Shown in pieces: positions 21,376 to 30,256 of a stretch of 64,000 nucleotides of DNA. The position numbers and the translations under genes are program-made. Origin of the DNA: DASXAI01 sp963798445 (GTDB taxonomy: Bacteria; Actinomycetota; Acidimicrobiia; Acidimicrobiales; Ilumatobacteraceae); assembly GCA_963798445.1 (NCBI GenBank), contig CAWCTH010000003.1:992001-1056000 (forward strand), read 5' to 3'. The stretch's first letter is position 1; every line of letters begins with the position of its first letter. The notes beneath the pieces were generated by a model. The model had not been told where the DNA came from. It ran no database searches and was given only the letters and a program-made list of their open reading frames with translations.

Positions 21376-22062
21376 GTGACGATGCGCACTCGGGTGCTGC
21401 TGGCTGAGGACGATCGCGCCGTTCGAGAGGCCCTCACGCGCGCCCTGGAACTGGAAGGCCACGACGTGCACACGGTGGCCGACGGCGTGGCCGCCCTCAC
21501 CGCGATCGGAGCCGACCGGCCCGATGTGGTGCTGCTCGACTGGATGATGCCGCTGCTCGACGGCCTGAGCGTGTGCCGCCAGCTGCGCAGCGCCGGCGAC
21601 CGGATCCCGGTGCTCATCCTCACGGCTCGGGCCGAGATCGGCGACCGGGTCGCCGGTCTCGACGCGGGCGCCGACGACTACCTGCCCAAGCCGTTCGCCC
21701 TCGACGAGCTCTTGGCCCGGGTGCGGGCGCTGCTGCGCAGGACGACGGCCGACGACCACGAGAGTGCGCTGCGGGCCGGCGACCTCACCATGGAACCGGC
21801 GGCGCGGCAGGCCTGGCGGGGCCAGCGCGAGCTGGACTTGACCAAGACCGAGTACGACCTCCTGGAGGTGCTCACCCGCAACGCGGGCATCGTGTGCACC
21901 CATTCGATGATCTACGACCGCGTGTGGGGCTATGACTTCGGTCCTGACTCCAAGACGCTGGCGGTCTACGTCGGCTACCTCCGGCGGAAGTTGGAGGAAG
22001 GCGGCGAACCGAGGATCATCCACACGGTGCGAGGCCTTGGCTACACCATCAGGTCTGCATGA
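21376..22062 (+). CDS. OmpR-family response regulator (MprA-like)
   Basis: A 228-residue regulator. Receiver: RVLLAEDDRAVREAL, phospho-Asp in VVLLDWMMPLLDG, Thr in VLILTARAE, Lys in DDYLPKPFA. The winged helix follows (LTKTEYDLLEVLTRNAGIV, RVWGYDFGPDSKTLAVYVGY, HTVRGLGYTIR). GTG 21376 or ATG 21382 could start it. It is followed 30 bases later by its kinase, as in mprAB or tcs pairs. It may control the redox operon downstream. Confidence 0.93.
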   Translation: MTMRTRVLLAEDDRAVREALTRALELEGHDVHTVADGVAALTAIGADRPDVVLLDWMMPLLDGLSVCRQLRSAGDRIPVLILTARAEIGDRVAGLDAGADDYLPKPFALDELLARVRALLRRTTADDHESALRAGDLTMEPAARQAWRGQRELDLTKTEYDLLEVLTRNAGIVCTHSMIYDRVWGYDFGPDSKTLAVYVGYLRRKLEEGGEPRIIHTVRGLGYTIRSA

Positions 22063-22092
22063 CGGCCCGGTCAGCGTGACGGCGCGGGCAGC

Positions 22093-23490
22093 GTGACGCT
22101 GCGGGCGCGCCTGGCGCTGGCGCTCGGCCTGCTGGCCGCCCTGGCGGCGGCGGTCGTGGCCATCGCCGGCTACCGCGCCACCGCCGATCGCCTCTATGCC
22201 GAGGTCGACAGCTCGCTGGCCAACCAGGCCCAGCGCGTCGCCGACCCGGACGGCCGCTACGCCCGGCTCGTGTGCGAGCAGATCAGCCGCGCGCCGGACG
22301 AAGTGGACGGTGATCAGGGCCGGCTGGCCGACCTCACCGGCACCAACATCCAGTGCCTCGATGCCGACGGATCGCCCTACGCCTCGACCGAGTCGGCCCC
22401 CCTGCCCGTCGGGCCGGCCGATCGGCAATTGGCGAGCGGTGGCCGCTCGGCCGTCGGGTACTCGACCGACGGCGGCCGCCGCATCGTGACGATCGCCGTC
22501 CCCGGTGGTGGTGCCGTGCAGCTGGCCCGGGACCTCGACGAGGTGGAGGAGGTGCTGGGGCCGCTACGCATGCGGTTCGCGCTGCTCGGGCTGGCCGTCA
22601 CCGCCACCGCCGTGGCAGCGGGATGGTTCATCGCCCGGCGCGTGACCCGCCCGATCGTGACGCTCACGACAGCGACCGAGCAGATCGCCGCGAGTGGCGC
22701 GCTCGATGTCGACGTACCCGGCGGCAGCGGCACCAGCGAGACCGACCGCTTGTCGCGGAGCTTCGAGACGATGCTGGATGCGCTGCGGCGCTCCCGAGCC
22801 AAGCAGCAGGCGCTGGTCCAGGACGCCGGCCACGAGTTGCGCACGCCCCTGACGGCCCTGCGCACGAACGTGGACGTGCTCCGGCGCCACCCGGAGCTGT
22901 CCGCGCAGGAGCGAGCGGTCGTGCTGGACGACGTCGGCACCGAATTGCGCGAGCTCAGCGTCCTCACCGACGAGCTGGTGACGCTGGCCATGGCCGACAA
23001 CGACGACGAGCCACCGACTCGGGTGGACCTCGCCGAGCTGGCCCGGCGCGCTGCCGCACGAGCGCAGCGACGCACGGGCCGCGAGGTGCACCTGAACGCC
23101 CAGACCGCCATCGTGGTGGGCCGGCCCCGTGCGCTCCTGCGGGCGCTCGACAACCTGCTCGACAACGCCGCCAAGTTCGACCCGTCCGGCCTCCCGATCG
23201 AGATGACCGTGCGGTCGGGTCTCGTCGCCGTTCGAGACCACGGCCCTGGTGTCGCACCGGCCGACCAGCAGCGGGTCTTCGACCGCTTCTACCGGGCGCC
23301 GATGGCCCGATCCGAGCCCGGATCTGGTCTCGGCCTGGCGATCGTGCGCGACGTCGTCGCCACTCATGACGGGGCGGTCACGGTGGCCAACGACCCGCGA
23401 GGAGGCGCCGTGTTCACGATCTCGCTGCCGCCGCCGGATGTGAGCGCCCCCGCCGAGTTCCCAGGAAGCTCTCAGGAAGGTCTTACCTAG
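22093..23490 (+). CDS. Membrane sensor histidine kinase (MprB-like)
   Basis: A 465-residue kinase, GTG start. Transmembrane helix 1 at about residues 5-27, extracytoplasmic domain to about 155 (YRATADRLYAEVDSSLANQA), helix 2 (FALLGLAVTATAVAAGWFIA), HAMP, then HisKA with His in VQDAGHELRTPLTALR, N box ALDNLLDNAAKFDP, and G boxes VRDHGPGV and GSGLGLAIVRDVV. Partner of the upstream regulator. The extracytoplasmic domain gives no clue to the signal. Confidence 0.93.
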   Translation: MTLRARLALALGLLAALAAAVVAIAGYRATADRLYAEVDSSLANQAQRVADPDGRYARLVCEQISRAPDEVDGDQGRLADLTGTNIQCLDADGSPYASTESAPLPVGPADRQLASGGRSAVGYSTDGGRRIVTIAVPGGGAVQLARDLDEVEEVLGPLRMRFALLGLAVTATAVAAGWFIARRVTRPIVTLTTATEQIAASGALDVDVPGGSGTSETDRLSRSFETMLDALRRSRAKQQALVQDAGHELRTPLTALRTNVDVLRRHPELSAQERAVVLDDVGTELRELSVLTDELVTLAMADNDDEPPTRVDLAELARRAAARAQRRTGREVHLNAQTAIVVGRPRALLRALDNLLDNAAKFDPSGLPIEMTVRSGLVAVRDHGPGVAPADQQRVFDRFYRAPMARSEPGSGLGLAIVRDVVATHDGAVTVANDPRGGAVFTISLPPPDVSAPAEFPGSSQEGLT

Positions 23491-23553
23491 CCGCGGCATT
23501 TCTCTTACCTCGTCGGGCAAACCTATGGGCGCTCGCCACCGTAAGGAACTCGA

Positions 23554-24006
23554 ATGCCTCAGCAACCCCAGGAACCGCCCGCCCGCCGCCGAGGACCGGT
23601 GCACGAGCGGCGCCACCCCGAGCTGGAGCGCGACCGGGGCATGGCCACGACCACGATTGCTACCCGCTGGATCGCCGCCGGCAGCCTCGCCGGTGTGGCG
23701 GTGTTCGCCGGCCTGGCGGCGGTATCCACCGACCATGCGTCGAGCGAACCCACGTCGCCGGCGGTGACCGAGGCGCCGGCGGCCGATGACGCGCCCCTCG
23801 CGGCCACGACGCCCGCCACGGCACCGGCCACAGTCCCAGCGACGGCACCGGCGACGAATAGCGCCGGCACCACGCCAGCGACCACGCCGGCCCCCAGCGC
23901 GGCAGCGACCGATCCGCCCTCCACGGTGGCGCCGGCGCAGCAAGCGCCGGCCTCGGTACCCCGCAATCGCCGGCGGTCGCCGGTCGTCACATCGGGGAGC
24001 TCGTGA
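23554..24006 (+). CDS. Membrane-anchored Ala/Thr/Pro-rich protein, possibly frameshifted near its end
   Basis: A 150-residue protein: basic cytoplasmic start, one membrane helix (IAAGSLAGVAVFAGLAAVS), then a long low-complexity Ala/Thr/Pro region outside. The ribosome site AAGGA precedes ATG. The reading frame stops at 24006, but another frame runs on without stops (TPQSPAVAGRHIGELVIATG to LALPGSMMSAP) and its stop overlaps the next ATG by 4 bases, as elsewhere in this operon. A one-base change near 23960-24000 would make one protein ending at 24125. The downstream genes suggest a link to electron transfer. Confidence 0.6.
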   Translation: MPQQPQEPPARRRGPVHERRHPELERDRGMATTTIATRWIAAGSLAGVAVFAGLAAVSTDHASSEPTSPAVTEAPAADDAPLAATTPATAPATVPATAPATNSAGTTPATTPAPSAAATDPPSTVAPAQQAPASVPRNRRRSPVVTSGSS

Positions 24007-24121
24007 TCGCCACCGGGCCGACCGTGGCCTTGGCCGCGCTGGGCACGACCGCCGCGTTGAGCGTGGCCGACGACGAGCCTCCGCTCGAGCTCGCCCTCCC
24101 GGGGTCGATGATGAGCGCGCC

Positions 24122-24850
24122 ATGATCCTCGCCGACACCAAACTGGCGTGGTACCTGACGCGGTCGAGCGGCTTCGTCGCCCTCATCCTGCTGACCGCCA
24201 GCGTCGCCCTCGGGGTCCTGGCGATGGCCAGACTCCGCACGACGCCGTGGCCGCGCTTCGTCACCCAGGCGCTCCACCGCAACGTGTCGCTCCTCGCCGT
24301 GTGCTTCCTAGGCGCCCACATCGCCACGACCGTGCTCGACGGCTTCGCGCCGATCGGCTGGCTCGATGCCGTCGTGCCCTTCCTGTCGCCGTACCGGCCG
24401 ATCTGGCTGGGCCTCGGCGCACTGGCGGTGGACCTGTTGATCGCCGTCGTGGCGACCAGCCTCCTGCGCCGCCACATCGGCTACCGCGCCTGGCAGGCCG
24501 TTCACCTCACCTCCTGGCTGGCGTGGCCGGTAGCGATGCTGCACGGGCTGGGCACGGGCAGCGACAGCCAGACCGGATGGGCCCAGGCCGTCTACGTCGC
24601 CTGCGCTGTCACGGTGTTGGTGGCGTGCTGGTGCCGGCTCGCCATCGGCTGGCCCGCTCACGCCGGCACCCGCGTCGCGGGGGCGATCGCCACGGTCGTG
24701 GTCCCGGTGCTCGTCGTCGCCTGGGCGCTGTCGGGGCCGCTGCAACCGGGCTGGGCGAAACGGGCAGGGACACCGGCGACGAACACCGGCTCGGCCGCCG
24801 CGGTTGGCTCGCCCGCTGTCGCCACCGGCGCCGTCGAGGGCCACCGATGA
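24122..24850 (+). CDS. Ferric-reductase-like transmembrane protein (b-type heme)
   Basis: A 242-residue integral membrane protein with about six helices. His residues lie in HRNVSLLAVCFLGAHIATTV and in VHLTSWLAWPVAMLHGLG, spaced as in ferric-reductase/cytochrome b561-like proteins that bind two hemes across the membrane. The C-terminal 25 residues are soluble and Ala/Gly-rich. It overlaps the next gene (NuoF-like) by 4 bases, so electron flow from NADH through that flavoprotein and the ferredoxin to this membrane protein is likely. Confidence 0.82.
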   Translation: MILADTKLAWYLTRSSGFVALILLTASVALGVLAMARLRTTPWPRFVTQALHRNVSLLAVCFLGAHIATTVLDGFAPIGWLDAVVPFLSPYRPIWLGLGALAVDLLIAVVATSLLRRHIGYRAWQAVHLTSWLAWPVAMLHGLGTGSDSQTGWAQAVYVACAVTVLVACWCRLAIGWPAHAGTRVAGAIATVVVPVLVVAWALSGPLQPGWAKRAGTPATNTGSAAAVGSPAVATGAVEGHR

Positions 24851-26157
24851 GCGCGTCGGCCACCCGCTCCACCTGGACACCGTCGGCCACCGTGCTGCCT
24901 CGGCTGGTGTCATCACCGCCGGCAACGACGCTCGCCGCCCACGCCCGCCGCTTCGGCCCGCGTCCTGACGCCTCGGACATGGCCCTCGTCGAGGAAGTGG
25001 GGCGTGCTGGCTTGCGGGGCCGTGGTGGAGCCGGCTTCCCGGCCGCGGTCAAGCTCGAGGCCGTGCGCTCGCGCCGCAGCCAACGATCGTTGCTGGCGCG
25101 CCGTCGCGGGGCGGTCGTGGTGGCCAACGGCACCGAGGGCGAACCAGCCAGCAACAAAGACGCCGTGCTGCTGGCCTTTGCGCCGCACCTGGTGATCGAT
25201 GGCGCCATCGCCGCGGCGCAGGCCGTGGGTGCCGATCGCGTGCTGCTCTGCGTCGACCGTCTGAGCGTGGCGGTCATCGACGCCGTGCAGCGCGCCATCG
25301 CGGAGCTCGACGCGTCGGCAACGGGTGATGTCTCCGTCGAGTTGGTGGCAACTCCTTCGCGCTACGTCGCCGGCGAGGAATCGGCGCTGGTGCACTTCCT
25401 CAACGGGGGTGACGCCAAGCCGACGCTGGTGCCGCCCCGGCCCTTCGAGCGCGGCGTCGGCGGCAACCCGACGCTCGTGAGCAACGTGGAGACGCTCGGC
25501 CAGATCGCGCTGATCGCCAGGTTCGGCGCGGAGTGGTGGCGCAGTGTAGGCACGGACGCCGATCCGGGCAGCGCGCTGTTCTCACTGAGTGGCGCCGTCG
25601 ATCTGCCGGGCGTCTACGAGCTGCCCCTCGGTGTGGAGCTCGGGGCGGTGCTCCGTCACGCCGCCGCCCGACCGGCATCCGGCGTGCTCATCGGCGGCTA
25701 CTTCGGGACGTGGTTGACACCCGAGACCGCGGCCACGATCCGGCTCGGTGCCGCCGACCTGGCTGGTGTCGGGGCCTCGATGGGCTGCGGGGCCATCGCC
25801 GTGCTGCCGGCCACCGCCTGCCCGCTGGCCGAGGTGGCTCGGGTGACGCGGTGGCTCGCCGATCAGTCGGCGGGGCAATGCGGCCCGTGCGTGTTCGGGC
25901 TGCCATCCATCGCCGACGCCCTCGACGCCGTTGTGGCCGGTGATCGTGGCGGGCGCGCCGAAGCCGCACTCCGGCGGTGGCTCGCCATGGTGCACGGCCG
26001 CGGCGCCTGCAAGCTCCCCGATGGCGTCAACCGGTTCGTGTCGAGCGCGCTCGAGGTCTTCGGCACTCACCTCGTGGACCATCGAGCCGGTGGTCCGTGC
26101 CACCGCGAGGCAACGGCGCTCCTGCCGGTGCCACAACGCCAGGGAGGATGGCGATGA
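24847..26157 (+). CDS. NuoF-like NADH dehydrogenase (51-kDa-type) flavoprotein
   Basis: A 436-residue relative of the NuoF subunit. NADH/FMN binding is indicated by LRGRGGAGFPAAVK, VVANGTEGEPASNKD and YVAGEESALVHFLNGGDAKP; an SLBB segment follows (SLSGAVDLPGVYELPLGVEL). The iron-sulfur motif reads SAGQCGPC, then GACKLPDG: the first Cys of the usual SCGxCxPC is Ala, so cluster binding may differ. It stands alone without NuoE/NuoG, next to a membrane heme protein and a ferredoxin, so it is probably a short electron-transfer module and not respiratory complex I. Confidence 0.88.
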   Translation: MSASATRSTWTPSATVLPRLVSSPPATTLAAHARRFGPRPDASDMALVEEVGRAGLRGRGGAGFPAAVKLEAVRSRRSQRSLLARRRGAVVVANGTEGEPASNKDAVLLAFAPHLVIDGAIAAAQAVGADRVLLCVDRLSVAVIDAVQRAIAELDASATGDVSVELVATPSRYVAGEESALVHFLNGGDAKPTLVPPRPFERGVGGNPTLVSNVETLGQIALIARFGAEWWRSVGTDADPGSALFSLSGAVDLPGVYELPLGVELGAVLRHAAARPASGVLIGGYFGTWLTPETAATIRLGAADLAGVGASMGCGAIAVLPATACPLAEVARVTRWLADQSAGQCGPCVFGLPSIADALDAVVAGDRGGRAEAALRRWLAMVHGRGACKLPDGVNRFVSSALEVFGTHLVDHRAGGPCHREATALLPVPQRQGGWR

Positions 26158-26366
26158 GCCTGCACATGACCGTCAACCCGATCACGTGCGTGGGCCACGG
26201 CATCTGCGCCGATCTGTTCCCCGAGTGGATCACCCTCGACGACTGGGGCTACCCCATCATCAAGCGAGGCGCCATACCGCCCGCGCTCATGGACCACGCC
26301 CGCCGTGCCGCGGACGCCTGCCCAACCGTCGCGCTCATGCTGCGACGCGCCAGCCCGCCGTCGTAG
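26154..26366 (+). CDS. Small ferredoxin, three-Cys type
   Basis: A 70-residue protein with CVGHGIC near residue 12 and CPTVAL near residue 56. This CxxHxxC...CP pattern is typical of actinobacterial [3Fe-4S] ferredoxins (cytochrome P450-type). ATG 26154 overlaps the NuoF-like stop by 4 bases; GGGAGG lies 6 bases upstream. It likely receives electrons from the NuoF-like protein. It ends 9 bases from the convergent universal stress protein. Confidence 0.9.
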   Translation: MSLHMTVNPITCVGHGICADLFPEWITLDDWGYPIIKRGAIPPALMDHARRAADACPTVALMLRRASPPS

Positions 26367-26374
26367 CCCCGTCG

Positions 26375-26833
26375 TCAGACCGGCGGGGCGATCACCACGA
26401 CCGGGCACGACGCGTGCGTCGTGACGTGGCGGCTGACCGACCCCAGGAACAACCTCGTCAGCGCGCTGTGGCCCCGACGGCCGACCACCAGCATGTCGGC
26501 GCCCTTCGACTCGGTCACCAGCACCGGGCCGGGAGGGCCTTCGAACAGCCGGGAATCGATGGTGCAGCCAGCGGCGCGGGTCGCGTCGACCTCGGACGTC
26601 AACTGGTTCAGCGTCGTTTCCTGATTCATGCCCGCCTCGGCCATCAGCTCCTCCGGGGCCAGGTAGATCAGGCCGTAGCCACTCGCCTCGGCCATGTACG
26701 GCGCATGCCACGAGGTCACCAGCTCGAGGTCGACACCCCGGAGGCGAGCCTCCCCCAAGGCCCAGCGCAGCGCCGCCGTCGCGCACGGCGACCCGTCCAC
26801 TCCCACCACGATCCGACCACGTTCTCCTGTCAT
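26375..26833 (-). CDS. Universal stress protein (UspA family) 1
   Basis: A 152-residue single USP domain. The ATP-binding residues are seen in IVVGVDGSPCATAAL at the start and VVGRRGHSALTRLFLGSVSR near the end (G-x2-G-x9-GS). ATP-binding USPs of this type are typical DosR targets in mycobacteria. A DosR-type box lies 34 bases before the ATG. It is monocistronic. Confidence 0.93.
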   Translation of the reverse strand: MTGERGRIVVGVDGSPCATAALRWALGEARLRGVDLELVTSWHAPYMAEASGYGLIYLAPEELMAEAGMNQETTLNQLTSEVDATRAAGCTIDSRLFEGPPGPVLVTESKGADMLVVGRRGHSALTRLFLGSVSRHVTTHASCPVVVIAPPV

Positions 26834-26867
26834 GCTCCCATCGTGCGTCGGCGCCACTGCGGCGATC

Positions 26868-26882
26868 AGGGCCGAAGGTCCC
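26868..26882. promoter_or_regulatory. DosR/DevR-type box 2
   Basis: AGGGCCGAAGGTCCC, 34 bases before universal stress protein 1 (minus strand). Confidence 0.8.
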
Positions 26883-26900
26883 GACTCAGCGGGTCCCCGC

Positions 26901-28184
26901 TCAGAGGTAGCCGAGACGCTTCGCCTCGAGGCCGAGGTGATCGCGGTGATCCGGATGGGCGACGCCGATGAGGGCCGCCGCCCGCTCGCGGATCGAATGG
27001 CCGCGCAGCTCGGCCACGCCCCACTCGGTCACCACCTTGTCGACGGTGTTCTTCAGCGTGGTCACGACGTCGCCGGCGGGTAGCTGCGCCACGAGCTTGG
27101 ACACCGTGCCGCCCTTGGCGGTGGAGTGGAGCACCACGAAGGCTTGCCCACCCTTGGAGTACATCGCGCCCCGGGCGAAGTCGGCCTGCCCGCCGCTCGA
27201 GGAGTAGTAGGCGCCGCCCACGGTCTCCGAGGCGCATTGGCCAAGGAGGTCGACAGAGATCGTCGCGTTGATCGAGACGAAGCCGGACTCCTGTGAGATC
27301 ACCCGGGGATCATTGACGTAGCGCGCCGGCCAGAGCTCGCACGCGGTGTTCTCGTCCAAGAACTCGTAGAGGCGGCTGGTTCCCAGCGCGAAGGTGCCGA
27401 CCGTCTTCGTGCGGTTGATCTCCTTGGCCACGCCCGTGACGACGCCCCGCTCGACAAGGTCCATCACCCCATCGGAGATCAGTTCGGTGTGCACGCCGAG
27501 GTCGCGGTGGTCGACCAACGCCGACAGGATGGCGTTGGGGATGGAGCCGATGCCGACCTGCAGCGTGGATCCATTGGCGATCCGATCGGCCACGAAGCCG
27601 GCGATCCTCTGGTCCAGCTCGTTGACGGCGGCCGGCGGCACCTCGACAAGGGGGTAGTCCGCCTGGGCCCAGCCTTCGATCTGGCTGACGTGGATCTGGT
27701 TGCGACCGAACGTGCGCGGCATCCGCTGGTTGGCCTCCAGGAAGAAGCGCGCCCGGCCGATGAAGGACGCCACGTAGTCCGCGTTCAGCCCCAAGCTGAA
27801 GTAGCCGTGACGGTCCGGGGGCGATGCCGCCGCCAGCACGACCGGATCGTGGGTGCGATCCTTCAGGATGGCGCGCATCTCGCTGAAGTGATTCGGCACC
27901 AGATCGACCGTGCCGTCGCGAAAGCACGGCCGGGTGACCTCCGACAGGAAGTACGACACGTGATGGAGCCGCTCGCCGAACGCACCATGGAGGTAGGGCC
28001 GGTCGTGGAGGGCGTGCATCTGGTGCACGCGCACGCCGTCGAGGCGATCGGCCGCTTGTTCGATGGCGTCGAACAGCGTGACCGGCTCGCCGTTGGCGAG
28101 CGGCACGATGAGGTCGGCACCCCGGCCGATGTGGTCGAGCACGGCTTCCGCCGGCACCGGCGCCAGCCGGGATCTCACTGTCAC
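26901..28184 (-). CDS. Acetyl-CoA hydrolase/transferase (4-hydroxybutyrate CoA-transferase type)
   Basis: A 427-residue member of the acetyl-CoA hydrolase/transferase family: VPLANGEPVTLFDAI, SYFLSEVTRPCFRDG, NGSTLQVGIGSIPNAIL, and the Glu loop ISQESGFVSINATISVDLLG. It moves CoA between acetate and another acid or releases acetate. GTG 28184 overlaps the stop of the PNPOx-like gene by 4 bases, so it belongs to the unit controlled by box 3. Together with acetyl-CoA synthetase (49683) it suggests acetate exchange under low oxygen. Confidence 0.9.
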   Translation of the reverse strand: MTVRSRLAPVPAEAVLDHIGRGADLIVPLANGEPVTLFDAIEQAADRLDGVRVHQMHALHDRPYLHGAFGERLHHVSYFLSEVTRPCFRDGTVDLVPNHFSEMRAILKDRTHDPVVLAAASPPDRHGYFSLGLNADYVASFIGRARFFLEANQRMPRTFGRNQIHVSQIEGWAQADYPLVEVPPAAVNELDQRIAGFVADRIANGSTLQVGIGSIPNAILSALVDHRDLGVHTELISDGVMDLVERGVVTGVAKEINRTKTVGTFALGTSRLYEFLDENTACELWPARYVNDPRVISQESGFVSINATISVDLLGQCASETVGGAYYSSSGGQADFARGAMYSKGGQAFVVLHSTAKGGTVSKLVAQLPAGDVVTTLKNTVDKVVTEWGVAELRGHSIRERAAALIGVAHPDHRDHLGLEAKRLGYL

Positions 28185-28639
28185 GAGACGACGCCAGGGA
28201 ACCATCCGAAGTCGGCGGGATGCGCGAGCGGGATGCGCCGGCCGGTGATCTTGTCGGGCGTGACGGTGAACCAGCGGTCTCGGCGGCCTGGGGCCCAGGT
28301 GACGACGGCCAGCTCCAGCAGCCGGTGGGCCAGCGGGTCGTCGGCGCCGGTGATCTCCCGGCCCAGACCGCTGACGCACACGCTCCAGCCGGTCCGGCTC
28401 CGCTCGTCGAACCCGTCGACCTCGAACACGGCCGGTTGCATCGCCACGCGCACCAGCACGGAGGCTACGCCGGTGCGGAAGGCCATCGCGCCGTCGGTGT
28501 CAGCGGCGTAGTTGACGGGCAGCACCTGGGGCTCCCCGTCGACCACGAATCCCACCCGACCGATGCAACCGCCCCCCAGCAGGCGCAGGCAATCGTCCAG
28601 CGTCAGCACCTCCAGTCCGCACAACTCGTCCTTGCCCAT
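28181..28639 (-). CDS. PNPOx-like FMN split-barrel protein 1
   Basis: A 152-residue flavin-binding split-barrel protein of the pyridoxamine-phosphate-oxidase-like family: GRVGFVVDGEPQVLPVNYAA, FEVDGFDERSRTGWSVCVSG, and ITGRRIPL at the end. Members of this family are frequent in DosR regulons; some bind F420 or FMN, but their reactions are mostly unknown. ATG 28639 has GGAGG just upstream. Box 3 lies 62 bases before it. Confidence 0.88.
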   Translation of the reverse strand: MGKDELCGLEVLTLDDCLRLLGGGCIGRVGFVVDGEPQVLPVNYAADTDGAMAFRTGVASVLVRVAMQPAVFEVDGFDERSRTGWSVCVSGLGREITGADDPLAHRLLELAVVTWAPGRRDRWFTVTPDKITGRRIPLAHPADFGWFPGVVS

Positions 28640-28701
28640 AGCGTCCTCCTCGGCGTCGTCAGCACGCGTCCTCACTGTCGTCGCCTGGCGCCGGCGGAAC
28701 C

Positions 28702-28716
28702 AGTGACAGAAGTCCC
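28702..28716. promoter_or_regulatory. DosR/DevR-type box 3
   Basis: AGTGACAGAAGTCCC (reverse GGGACTTCTGTCACT), 62 bases before PNPOx-like protein 1 (minus strand). One of the weaker copies. Confidence 0.65.
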
Positions 28717-28729
28717 GACCGGTCGGGCC

Positions 28730-30256
28730 TCAACGCCCGCCGTCGGGCAACAACCGAGCGGCGCCGAGCCGCCGGAGGGCGGCGGCCAACGCGAGCTCGG
28801 CCGTGACCGACGTGTCGACGACATGGGCCGCCGGCCAGTCGTCGAAGGACGCCCGTATCCGCTGTGCAACGATCTCGTCGGCATCAGAGGCGTCCGCCCC
28901 TTCGGCCCACCGAGCGGTCAGCCTGGCCGCCGCGAGGGCCGGCGGGCACTGGCACGAGAGTTCGGTCAACTCGGCATGACCGTGGCGGGCCACCTCGTGC
29001 GCCCAGCCCCGGTGCACGGACGACGCCCACGTGGCGTCCACGACGACGCTCTCGCCCCGGGCCACCGCGACCTCGGCACGGTGCAGCAGCTCTCTGTAGG
29101 TGGCCGCCGTGGCGACCTCGCTGTAGAGGCCTTCGCCGAAGGCGGCGGCGGCCCGCTCCGTCGACGCCAGCCCGGCCCGTTCCTTGCGCACCTCGTCGCT
29201 GCGCAACACCATGCAGTCGAGTCGCTCACCGAGACCGTCGGCCAGTGTGGACTTCCCAGTACCTGGCGGTCCGCCCACCAGGACGAGGTGCACCCGGCCT
29301 TGATAGAGGTGCCGAGCGCATTGGTCCAGCAAGGACGATGCGTCGGTGACGGCGCCAGGCTGTCCGCTCGTCGCCAGCAGGCAGGCGATCTTGGCCCGCA
29401 CGAGCGCCCGGTAGGCCACGTAGTGGTGTTCGAGCGACCGCGGATGCGTCTCCGCGCTGAACTCCCGATACGCGTCGAGAAAGGCGCGGGCCAGACCTGG
29501 CTGGCCGAGGCGTTCGAGATCCATGGCCAGAAAGGCGACATCGAGCAGGACGTCGCCGAAGCGGAGCCGGTCGTCGAACTCGAGGCAATCCAGGATCCGG
29601 GGACCGTCGTCGAGGCAGTAGATGTCGGCCGCCATGAGATCGCCTTGGCCGTCGAGGATGCGGCGCCGAGCGATCCGCTCCTCGAACAGTGCGTTGCGAC
29701 CGTCGAGGTAGGTGAGGGCCAACGCCTCCACCATGCCCATGACATCCGGCTCGATGAGTCCGCCGACGAATTCCGTCATCTCGCCGAAGTTGTCGACCCA
29801 CAGCCGCCGAATGGCGCTCGGCGCCGCGGCCGCGTCGATGTCCGGGCCCCGGCGCGCCCCTTCGTGGAAGGCGGCCATGGTCCGCGCCACCGCCGTCATC
29901 ATCTCCGACGTCGCCCGTCCCTCCAGCACGAGCGTGGCGAGCCGGCGCTCGACAGGCATGCGCCGCATCGCCACCAAGTGGTCGCACACCTCGCCGTCGG
30001 GAGCGACGACATCGACCACACCGAGGTACACGTCGGGTGCCAGCCGGCGGTTCAGCTCCACCTCCCGATGGCAGATCGCTTCTCGCGCCGCGCGGGTCGA
30101 GTAGTCCAGGAAGGCCGTCTTCACCGGCTTCTTCAACTTGTAGGCGCGATCGCCCACGAACACGACGACAGAAACGTGGGTTTCGGCAATCCCTGCCGCT
30201 CGCAGCAGCCCGCCGTCGGCCGCACCGAACGCGCTGGCCTGGTCCGGCCCTCCCAT
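28730..30256 (-). CDS. Two-domain kinase: aminoglycoside-phosphotransferase-like plus P-loop kinase (Rv2004c-like)
   Basis: A 508-residue protein. The N-terminal half is phosphotransferase-like (VVFVGDRAYKLKKPVKTAFL; catalytic region GQGDLMAADIYCLDDGPRIL, then DCLEFDDRLRFGDV). The C-terminal half has a Walker A (GGPPGTGKST at about residue 328-337) and is of AAA_33 type. The arrangement is that of mycobacterial Rv2004c, a DosR regulon member. The substrate is unknown. The ATG shares one base with the stop of the PNPOx-like gene upstream, so both belong to the unit under box 4. Confidence 0.85.
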   Translation of the reverse strand: MGGPDQASAFGAADGGLLRAAGIAETHVSVVVFVGDRAYKLKKPVKTAFLDYSTRAAREAICHREVELNRRLAPDVYLGVVDVVAPDGEVCDHLVAMRRMPVERRLATLVLEGRATSEMMTAVARTMAAFHEGARRGPDIDAAAAPSAIRRLWVDNFGEMTEFVGGLIEPDVMGMVEALALTYLDGRNALFEERIARRRILDGQGDLMAADIYCLDDGPRILDCLEFDDRLRFGDVLLDVAFLAMDLERLGQPGLARAFLDAYREFSAETHPRSLEHHYVAYRALVRAKIACLLATSGQPGAVTDASSLLDQCARHLYQGRVHLVLVGGPPGTGKSTLADGLGERLDCMVLRSDEVRKERAGLASTERAAAAFGEGLYSEVATAATYRELLHRAEVAVARGESVVVDATWASSVHRGWAHEVARHGHAELTELSCQCPPALAAARLTARWAEGADASDADEIVAQRIRASFDDWPAAHVVDTSVTAELALAAALRRLGAARLLPDGGR

